Source: Clostridiales bacterium
GTDB taxonomy: Bacteria; Bacillota; Clostridia; Peptostreptococcales; Anaerovoracaceae
DNA length: 40,120 bases
Assembly: GCA_022775805.1 (NCBI GenBank)
Contig: JALFKB010000058.1
Location: 1-40,120 of the forward strand
Direction of reading: 5' to 3'
The position numbers were made by a program, and so were the translations under genes. The notes beneath the pieces were generated by a model. The model saw only the letters and a list, made by a program, of their open reading frames with translations. It searched no databases and was not told where the DNA came from. Shown here in pieces: positions 32,734 through 40,120 of this stretch; position 1 is the stretch's first letter, and each line of letters begins with the position of its first letter.

Positions 32734-35700
32734 ATGAGTGAAAATACAAATTATGAAATGAACAATTTCGAAGCCCTGCAGATTGGACTGGCATCCCCTG
32801 ACAAAATCAGAAGCTGGTCACACGGCGAGGTAACAAAGCCTGAAACCATTAACTACAGAACCCTTAAGCCTGAAATGGACGGCCTTTACTGTGAGCGCAT
32901 CTTCGGACCGACAAAGGACTGGGAATGCCACTGCGGAAAGTACAAGAGAATCAGATACAAGGGCATCGTATGCGACAAGTGCGGCGTTGAAGTTACCAAG
33001 GCAAAGGTTAGAAGAGAGAGAATGGGTCACATAGAGCTGGCCTCACCGGTTTCTCATATCTGGTATTTCAAGGGAATACCAAGCAGAATGGGACTTGTTC
33101 TGGACATTTCTCCCAAGACGCTGGAGAAGGTTCTCTACTTTGCAAACTTCATAGTAATCGATCCGGGCAATACGGATTTCGCATACAAGGAAATCCTCAG
33201 CGAACAGCAGTGGAGGGAAGCAATGGACGACCCTTCAAAGAAGTTCAAGGCAGGAAGCGGCGCAGAGGCAATCAAGGAGCTCCTCTCACAGGTCAACCTT
33301 GAGGAACTCTCTGCAGAGCTTACCGAAAAGCTGAAGAAGGCAACGGGACAGAAGAGAATAAAAATCACAAGAAGACTGGAAGTCATTGAGGCTCTGAGAG
33401 TATCAGGTAACAGACCGGAATGGATGGTTCTGGATGTAATACCGGTTATTCCTCCGGATCTGCGTCCTATGGTTCAGCTGGACGGCGGAAGATTCGCCAC
33501 ATCCGACCTTAATGACCTTTACAGAAGAGTAATCAACAGAAACAACAGACTTAAGAGACTTCAGGAGCTCAACGCACCTGACATTATCGTGAGAAACGAG
33601 AAGAGAATGCTTCAGGAAGCTGTTGACGCACTCATCGACAACGGCAGAAGAGGCAAGCCTGTTACAGGCCCGGGACAGAGAGCGCTGAAGTCACTTTCCG
33701 ACATGCTTAAGGGAAAGCAGGGAAGATTCAGACAGAACCTCCTTGGTAAGCGTGTAGACTATTCGGGACGTTCGGTAATCGTAGTAGGACCGGAGCTGAA
33801 GTTCTACCAGTGCGGTCTTCCTAAGAAGATGGCTCTGGAGCTCTTCAAGCCGTTCATCATGAAGAAGCTTGTGGAGAACCAGAATGCTCACAACATCAAG
33901 AGCGCCAAGAGAATGGTAGAGAAGGTTAGCCCGGAAGTATGGGATGTTCTCGAAGATGTTATCAAGGAACACCCTGTAATGCTTAACCGTGCCCCGACCC
34001 TTCACAGACTTGGTATCCAGGCCTTTGAGCCTGTTCTGGTTGAAGGTAAGGCCATCAAGCTGCATCCGCTGGCATGTACAGCCTTCAATGCGGACTTTGA
34101 CGGTGACCAGATGGCGGTGCACGTACCACTTTCAGTTGAAGCCCAGGCAGAGGCCAGATTCCTTATGCTGTCAGTAAACAACATTCTGGCGCCAAAGGAC
34201 GGATCCCCGATCACAACTCCTACCCAGGACATGATTCTCGGATCATACTATCTCACCTTCGACCCTAAGGAAGAGGATGAAACACTGCCTCCTGAAATCG
34301 GTGACGGCAAGGTCTTCACCGACATGGACGAGATGCTCATGGCTTACCAGACAGGCAAGGTGAGCATTCACGCCAGAGTGAAGGTAAGACTCTACAGCGA
34401 TGATAACGATGAGAGAGGAAGACTGGTGGAATCAACTGTGGGAAGATTTATTTTCAACCAGCAGATTCCTCAGGATTTGGGATACATCAATAGAGAAGAG
34501 GATCCGTACTCACTGGAGGTTGACTTCCTCTGTACCAAGAAGACTCTGGGACAGATTATCGACAGATGCTACAGAACTCACGGCAATACCGATACTGTTC
34601 TCATGCTTGACTACATCAAGAATATGGGATATCACTATTCCACAAAGGCTGCAATCACCATAGGAATATCCGACATGGAAATTCCTGAGGAAAAGGCAAA
34701 GATCATTGCAGCTTCAGAGGAACAGGTAGATAGATACGATAAGGCATACAGAAGAGGTCTCGTTTCCGATAAGGAAAGATACGAGAAGGTTATCGAGATC
34801 TGGAACAAGACAACTGATGATGTTGCAGACGCTCTGATGGATTCCCTGGGAAGCCTTAACAACCTGTACATCATGGCCCACTCAGGAGCCAGAGGTTCCA
34901 AGAACCAGATCAGACAGATCGGCGGAATGCGTGGTCTGATGGCAAACGCAACAGGTAAGACAATAGAAATCCCTATCAAGGCAAACTTCCGTGAAGGACT
35001 TTCCGTTCTGGAGTACTTCCTTTCATCAAACGGAGCCCGTAAGGGACTTGCGGATACAGCTCTGAGAACTGCCGACTCGGGATACCTTACAAGAAGACTG
35101 GTTGACGTTTCTCACAACGTAATCGTCAGAGAAGACGACTGCGGCACAGAAGAGGGTATCATCGTCAAGGCCTTCACCGACGGCAAGGAAGTAATTGAGA
35201 AACTTAAGGACAGAATCGTAGGCAGAACAGCCCTTGATGATATCTGTCATCCTGAAACAGGCGAAGTAATCGTTGAAATGGATGAGGAAATCACAGAGGA
35301 AGCTGCAAAGGCAATAGAAGAGGCCGGAATCGAAGAGGTAGGCATCAGATCCGTCATGACCTGCAGAAGCAGAACAGGGGTATGTGCCAAGTGCTACGGC
35401 CGCAACCTGGCAACAGGCGAAAGCGTTAACATCGGTGAAGCTGTAGGAATCCAGGCTGCACAGTCAATCGGTGAGCCGGGTACTCAGCTTACAATGAGAA
35501 CATTCCACACAGGCGGTGTAGCCGGTTCAGACATCACTCAGGGTCTTCCTAGAGTAGAGGAGCTCTTCGAGGCCAGAAAGCCTAAGGGACTTGCTCAGAT
35601 AAGTGAAACAGAGGGTACGGTAGTATCGATTCAGTCCGTTGACAACAAGACTGAAGTTGTTGTCAGAGGCGAGGAAGAGAGAAAGTACATGATACCTTAC

Positions 35701-36426
35701 GGAGCCAGAATCGTAGTTGCAGAAGGCGATTACGTGGAAGCCGGAGAAAACATCACTCACGGTCCTCTGGATCCAAAGGATATTCTGAGACTCAAGGGTG
35801 TCGAAGGTGTTTACGAGTACCTGCTGAAGGAAGTTCAGAGAGTATACAAGAACCAGGGTGTAGATATCAACGACAAGCATATCGAGGTTATCGTAGGGCA
35901 GATGCTTTCAAAGATGAAGGTGAGCAATCCTGGAGATACGGGTCTGCTTCCTGGAGGACAGTACGGCAAATTCGAGGTTGAGGATGCCAACGAAAGAGCC
36001 CTCGAAGAGGGCAAGGAGCCGGCAGAGGTTGAGAGACTTCTTCTCGGTATAACGAAGGCTTCCCTGGCAACAAACTCATTCCTGTCCGCAGCATCATTCC
36101 AGGAGACAACAAGAGTGCTTACAGATGCGGCAATCAAAGGCAAGACAGATCATCTGGAGGGCCTCAAGGAGAACGTTATCATCGGTAAGCTGATTCCAGC
36201 AGGAACCGGAATGAGAATGTACAGGAACATCGAGCTGGATTACGGCGTAAACCAGGAGGTTATCGACAGCTACAGAGAATCCCTCAAGGCAGAGGAAGAG
36301 GATGACGAAGCCTATGAGGAAATAAACGAAGTAGCTCCTGAGATGGCAACTGCAGACGACATCCAGTCCGCAGAGGCATATGCCACCGAATCGGAATTTG
36401 TAAACGAAACGGACTTTGAGGAGTAA
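32734..36426 (+). CDS. rpoC: DNA-directed RNA polymerase subunit beta'
   Basis: A 1230-residue catalytic subunit. The active-site motif NADFDGD (452-458) carries the three magnesium-binding aspartates. The N-terminal zinc-binding region is present ([20 protein letters not shown]), and the second zinc site uses C803, C877, C884 and C887. The bridge helix and trigger loop regions look complete. The last 45 residues form an acidic tail, like the one on the beta subunit. A GGAAAGGGG site precedes the start, and a strong terminator ends the unit. Confidence 0.97.
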   Translation: MSENTNYEMNNFEALQIGLASPDKIRSWSHGEVTKPETINYRTLKPEMDGLYCERIFGPTKDWECHCGKYKRIRYKGIVCDKCGVEVTKAKVRRERMGHIELASPVSHIWYFKGIPSRMGLVLDISPKTLEKVLYFANFIVIDPGNTDFAYKEILSEQQWREAMDDPSKKFKAGSGAEAIKELLSQVNLEELSAELTEKLKKATGQKRIKITRRLEVIEALRVSGNRPEWMVLDVIPVIPPDLRPMVQLDGGRFATSDLNDLYRRVINRNNRLKRLQELNAPDIIVRNEKRMLQEAVDALIDNGRRGKPVTGPGQRALKSLSDMLKGKQGRFRQNLLGKRVDYSGRSVIVVGPELKFYQCGLPKKMALELFKPFIMKKLVENQNAHNIKSAKRMVEKVSPEVWDVLEDVIKEHPVMLNRAPTLHRLGIQAFEPVLVEGKAIKLHPLACTAFNADFDGDQMAVHVPLSVEAQAEARFLMLSVNNILAPKDGSPITTPTQDMILGSYYLTFDPKEEDETLPPEIGDGKVFTDMDEMLMAYQTGKVSIHARVKVRLYSDDNDERGRLVESTVGRFIFNQQIPQDLGYINREEDPYSLEVDFLCTKKTLGQIIDRCYRTHGNTDTVLMLDYIKNMGYHYSTKAAITIGISDMEIPEEKAKIIAASEEQVDRYDKAYRRGLVSDKERYEKVIEIWNKTTDDVADALMDSLGSLNNLYIMAHSGARGSKNQIRQIGGMRGLMANATGKTIEIPIKANFREGLSVLEYFLSSNGARKGLADTALRTADSGYLTRRLVDVSHNVIVREDDCGTEEGIIVKAFTDGKEVIEKLKDRIVGRTALDDICHPETGEVIVEMDEEITEEAAKAIEEAGIEEVGIRSVMTCRSRTGVCAKCYGRNLATGESVNIGEAVGIQAAQSIGEPGTQLTMRTFHTGGVAGSDITQGLPRVEELFEARKPKGLAQISETEGTVVSIQSVDNKTEVVVRGEEERKYMIPYGARIVVAEGDYVEAGENITHGPLDPKDILRLKGVEGVYEYLLKEVQRVYKNQGVDINDKHIEVIVGQMLSKMKVSNPGDTGLLPGGQYGKFEVEDANERALEEGKEPAEVERLLLGITKASLATNSFLSAASFQETTRVLTDAAIKGKTDHLEGLKENVIIGKLIPAGTGMRMYRNIELDYGVNQEVIDSYRESLKAEEEDDEAYEEINEVAPEMATADDIQSAEAYATESEFVNETDFEE

Positions 36427-36469
36427 TCCCAGGATACTCTCGGATTGAGATTAGACAAATTAAATACAA

Positions 36470-36520
36470 GGGAGCTGCAGTGCCGGCATTGAAACAATGC
36501 CGGCAGCGGCTCCCTATTTT
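36470..36520 (+). terminator. Terminator of rpoBC
   Basis: Outer stem GGGAGC (36470-36475) with GCTCCC (36509-36514), and inner stem TGCCGGCATT (36481-36490) with AATGCCGGCA (36496-36505), followed by TATTTT. Confidence 0.88.
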
Positions 36521-36585
36521 ATGTATAAAGAAAAAATCCCAAGTCATCATGACATGTTTTTACCGGCTGTAAACGTTGAAAACAC

Positions 36586-36615
36586 TTGACATTTCAGCGT
36601 TTTTTATTGTAAAAT
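36586..36615 (+). promoter_or_regulatory. Promoter of the str operon
   Basis: TTGACA (36586-36591), 18-bp spacer, TAAAAT (36610-36615). It is the only strong promoter in the 255-bp gap between rpoC and rpsL. Confidence 0.72.
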
Positions 36616-36681
36616 ATTTTGCGGTTATGGGCTTAGTGCGCCTATTTTACCGAAATCAATTTTTAAGGAAAGGAGAAAAAG

Positions 36682-37098
36682 ATGCCTACAATTAACCAAT
36701 TAGTACGTCAGGGCAGAACCAGCAGTGAAAAGAAGTCAACTGCACCGGCTCTCAACAAGGGAATGAACTCACTGAGAAGAGTTGCTACAGATGTAAATTC
36801 ACCTCAGAAGCGTGGAGTTTGCACTTCAGTAAAAACTGTTACACCTAAGAAGCCTAATTCAGCTCTTAGAAAGGTTGCCAGAGTTCGTCTCACTAACGGT
36901 ATTGAAGTAACAGCATACATTCCTGGAATCGGTCACAACCTTCAGGAGCACAGTGTTGTTCTCATCAGAGGCGGCAGAGTTAAGGACCTCCCGGGTGTTA
37001 GATATCACATCGTAAGAGGTACTCTGGATACTGCAGGTGTTGCAGACAGAAAGCAGGCTCGTTCCAAGTACGGAGCTAAGAGACCTAAGCAGAAATAA
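36682..37098 (+). CDS. rpsL: 30S ribosomal protein S12
   Basis: A 138-residue ribosomal protein of the decoding centre. Start [12 protein letters not shown], core [60 protein letters not shown], and a normal basic end. The lysine in TPKKPNS, whose change gives streptomycin resistance, is the wild-type residue. AAGGAAAGGAG precedes the start. First gene of the rpsL-rpsG-fusA-tuf operon. Confidence 0.98.
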   Translation: MPTINQLVRQGRTSSEKKSTAPALNKGMNSLRRVATDVNSPQKRGVCTSVKTVTPKKPNSALRKVARVRLTNGIEVTAYIPGIGHNLQEHSVVLIRGGRVKDLPGVRYHIVRGTLDTAGVADRKQARSKYGAKRPKQK

Positions 37099-37760
<662 letters not shown>

Positions 37761-37802
37761 TGAGAATGAGGTTAGCAATAAAAGAGCAGAAAGGAGGAAG
37801 AA

Positions 37803-39869
37803 ATGCCAAAGAGAGAATTTTCCCTTGAAAAAACCAGAAATATCGGAATCATGGCTCACATCGATGCCGGTAAGACTACAACAACGGAAAGAATTCTGTT
37901 CTATACAGGCAGGACTCACAAGCTGGGTGAAACTCATGAAGGTGCAGCCGTTATGGACTGGATGGAACAGGAGCAGGAACGTGGTATTACGATAACCTCT
38001 GCTGCTACTACAGCCCAGTGGAAGGACACCAGAATAAATATCATCGATACACCGGGACACGTTGACTTCACTGTTGAAGTAGAAAGATCCCTGAGAGTTC
38101 TGGATGGAGCGGTAACCGTGCTTTGCGCCAAGGGCGGAGTTGAACCTCAGTCCGAGACAGTCTGGAGACAGGCTGAAAAGTACGGAGTTCCTAGAATGAT
38201 CTTCGTTAACAAGATGGATATCATGGGAGCAGACTTCTATAGAGTCGTTGACATGGTAAAGGATAGACTTAGAGCCAATGCGGTACCTATCCAGCTTCCA
38301 ATCGGCAAGGAAGAGTCATTTGTGGGAATCATCGACCTTATCGGAATGTTTGCCGAAATCTACAAGGATGATTTAGGCAAGGAATTCGAAAAGACCGAGA
38401 TTCCTGAAGAACTGAAGGCAGAAGCCGAACTCTGGAGAGAACAGCTGGTTGAAGCGGTATCTGAGCTTGATGAAGATCTGATGATGAAATACCTTGAGGG
38501 TGAGGAAATCACAGAGCAAGAAATTAAGAGAGTTATCAGAACGGCTACAATCGCCGGCAAGATGGTTCCTGTAACCTGCGGAAGCGCATACAAGAACAAG
38601 GGTGTACAGATGATGCTTGATGCAGTCGTTGATTATATGCCTTCACCGCTGGATATTCCGCCTATTACAGGTGTGAACCCTAAAACGGAGAAGGAAGAAG
38701 AACGACCTGCTGATGACAACGGCCCATTTGCAGCCCTTGCATTCAAGATTGTGGCTGATCCGTTTGTGGGCAAGCTGGCATACTTCAGAGTATATTCAGG
38801 AACACTGGCTTCCGGATCCTACGTTTACAACTCCGTTAAGGAGAAGAAGGAGAGAATCGGAAGAATACTCCAGATGCATGCCAACAAGCGAGAGGATATC
38901 GATATGGTATACTCTGGTGACATCGCAGCAGCAGTAGGACTCAAAGTTACTACTACAGGAGATACTCTCTGTGATGAGAAGAGAGCGATAGTTCTTGAAT
39001 CAATGGACTTCCCTGATCCTGTAATTGAAATCGCCATCGAGCCGAAGACAAAGGCAGGACAGGAAAAGATGGGAATTGCCCTGGCAAAGCTTGCAGAGGA
39101 AGACCCTACATTCAAGACCTATACAAACGAGGAAACCGGACAGACGATCATCGCCGGAATGGGAGAACTTCACCTGGAGATTATTGTTGACAGACTGCTT
39201 CGCGAATTCAAGGTTGAAGCAAATGTAGGCAGACCTCAGGTATCATATAAGGAAACCATTACCAAAGCTGTTGAAGTTGACCACAAGTACGCTAAGCAGA
39301 CAGGTGGTAAGGGTCAGTACGGTCACGTTAAAATCAGACTTTATCCGAGAGAAGCGGGTGAAGGATTTGAATTCAAAAATGCAATCGTGGGAGGCGCTAT
39401 TCCTAAGGAATACATTCCTAAGATTGAAGAAGGTATCAAGGAAGCTATGGAAACCGGTCCTGTTGCAGGATATCAGGTAGTGGATGCCGGAGTTGAGCTT
39501 TATGATGGTTCCTATCATGAAGTCGACTCATCTGAAATGGCATTCAAGATTGCAGCTTCCATGGCATTCAGAGAAGCCGCCAGAAAGGCCGAGCCTGTTC
39601 TTCTGGAGCCTATATTCAAGGTTGAGGTTACTGTTCCTGATGAATACATGGGAGACGTAATCGGCGACATGAGCTCAAGAAGAGGCAGAATCGAAGGCTC
39701 TGATATGAATAACGGAGTGGTAGCGGTAAGAGGATTTGTTCCCCTTGCTGAAATGTTCGGATATGCTACAGACCTGCGTTCAAAGACACAGGGCAGAGGC
39801 GTATACGTAATGCAGTTTGACCACTTCGAGAAACTACCGGATAGTTTGGTGGAGAAAATCAACAAGTAA
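37803..39869 (+). CDS. fusA: Elongation factor G
   Basis: A 688-residue translation GTPase that drives translocation. G1 [11 protein letters not shown], the G2 region near [12 protein letters not shown]3 DTPGHVDF and G4 NKMD are intact. Domains II-V follow, including the [17 protein letters not shown] region of domain IV and a normal C-terminus. AAAGGAGGAAG precedes the start. It follows rpsG by 42 bp and precedes tuf by 53 bp with no terminator, as in a standard str operon. Confidence 0.98.
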   Translation: MPKREFSLEKTRNIGIMAHIDAGKTTTTERILFYTGRTHKLGETHEGAAVMDWMEQEQERGITITSAATTAQWKDTRINIIDTPGHVDFTVEVERSLRVLDGAVTVLCAKGGVEPQSETVWRQAEKYGVPRMIFVNKMDIMGADFYRVVDMVKDRLRANAVPIQLPIGKEESFVGIIDLIGMFAEIYKDDLGKEFEKTEIPEELKAEAELWREQLVEAVSELDEDLMMKYLEGEEITEQEIKRVIRTATIAGKMVPVTCGSAYKNKGVQMMLDAVVDYMPSPLDIPPITGVNPKTEKEEERPADDNGPFAALAFKIVADPFVGKLAYFRVYSGTLASGSYVYNSVKEKKERIGRILQMHANKREDIDMVYSGDIAAAVGLKVTTTGDTLCDEKRAIVLESMDFPDPVIEIAIEPKTKAGQEKMGIALAKLAEEDPTFKTYTNEETGQTIIAGMGELHLEIIVDRLLREFKVEANVGRPQVSYKETITKAVEVDHKYAKQTGGKGQYGHVKIRLYPREAGEGFEFKNAIVGGAIPKEYIPKIEEGIKEAMETGPVAGYQVVDAGVELYDGSYHEVDSSEMAFKIAASMAFREAARKAEPVLLEPIFKVEVTVPDEYMGDVIGDMSSRRGRIEGSDMNNGVVAVRGFVPLAEMFGYATDLRSKTQGRGVYVMQFDHFEKLPDSLVEKINK

Positions 39870-39922
39870 TGTTTACCCTTTTGAATAAAGGAAAAGTATT
39901 TGTTTCATAGGAGGAAACTGAA

Positions 39923-40120
39923 ATGGCAAAAGCAAAATTTGAAAGAAATAAGCCACATGTTAACATCGGTACAATCGGCCACGTTGACCATGGTAAGACA
40001 ACTCTGACTGCAGCAATCACAATCACACTGCAGAAGAAGTACGGTCTTGGCGAAGAAGTAAAGTTTGACGAAATCGACAAGGCACCTGAAGAAAAGGAAA
40101 GAGGAATCACAATTTCAACA
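39923..40120 (+). CDS. tuf: Elongation factor Tu, N-terminal part (cut by window end)
   Basis: The first 66 codons read [20 protein letters not shown], then [13 protein letters not shown] and the switch I region [11 protein letters not shown]. This is the start of EF-Tu, which delivers aminoacyl-tRNA to the ribosome. TAGGAGGAAA lies a few bases upstream. The frame is open to the last base of the window, so the remaining five-sixths of the gene lies beyond it. Confidence 0.97.
   Translation, partial: MAKAKFERNKPHVNIGTIGHVDHGKTTLTAAITITLQKKYGLGEEVKFDEIDKAPEEKERGITIST

Overview
The window looks like the chromosome of an anaerobic Gram-positive member of the Clostridia, possibly close to the Anaerovoracaceae (Family XIII); that placement is inference from gene content only. 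Supporting signs are strong AGGAGG-type ribosome binding sites, TTGACA/TATAAT promoters, heavy AGA use for arginine, a SipW-type signal peptidase with its substrates, a PcrA-type helicase next to ligA, and an energy-converting [NiFe] hydrogenase (Ech). All recognisable genes are on the + strand. I see no tRNA, rRNA, CRISPR array, transposase or prophage gene.

Layout. (1) 1-510: the 3' end of a fibronectin-III-type surface protein. (2) 511-1508: about 1 kb of mostly non-coding DNA with two kinds of short repeat, ending in a consensus promoter. (3) 1509-6152: a five-gene surface-fibre operon: a TasA/camelysin-like protein, a membrane-anchored surface protein, SipW, a second small TasA-like protein and a large secreted adhesin-like protein. 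(4) 6258-13043: an M50 protease, then pcrA, ligA, an AIR-synthase-related protein and a PrsW-type protease. (5) 13021-15812: SRP RNA with its own promoter, then dnaX, ybaB and recR. (6) 15979-18513: an APC-family permease and a signal-peptidase-I homologue that has lost both catalytic residues. (7) 18719-24620: echABCDEF, where EchF has grown into a membrane-anchored polyferredoxin with eight predicted [4Fe-4S] clusters. (8) 24893-40120: rpmG-secE-nusG-rplK-rplA, the L10 leader, rplJ-rplL, an orphan Hpt-domain gene, rpoB-rpoC, and the str operon rpsL-rpsG-fusA-tuf, with tuf cut by the window end.

How it fits together. The Ech complex would couple ferredoxin oxidation and H2 formation to ion translocation. 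Its six genes run in the echA-F order without large gaps, from one strong promoter to one strong terminator. The adjacent permease could import an amino acid for fermentation. The right-hand 15 kb is the standard translation and transcription core with expected RNA regulation: an L10 leader with attenuator, a structured rplK-rplA spacer and a structured rpsL-rpsG spacer. The surface operon should assemble extracellular fibres or an adhesive layer with SipW as the dedicated processing enzyme.

Points most worth a second look: the octa-cluster EchF with a recent 207-bp internal duplication; the pseudo-signal-peptidase; the Hpt protein between rplL and rpoB; the overlap of about 116 bp between the last two surface genes; and the inverted-repeat cluster at 744-970.
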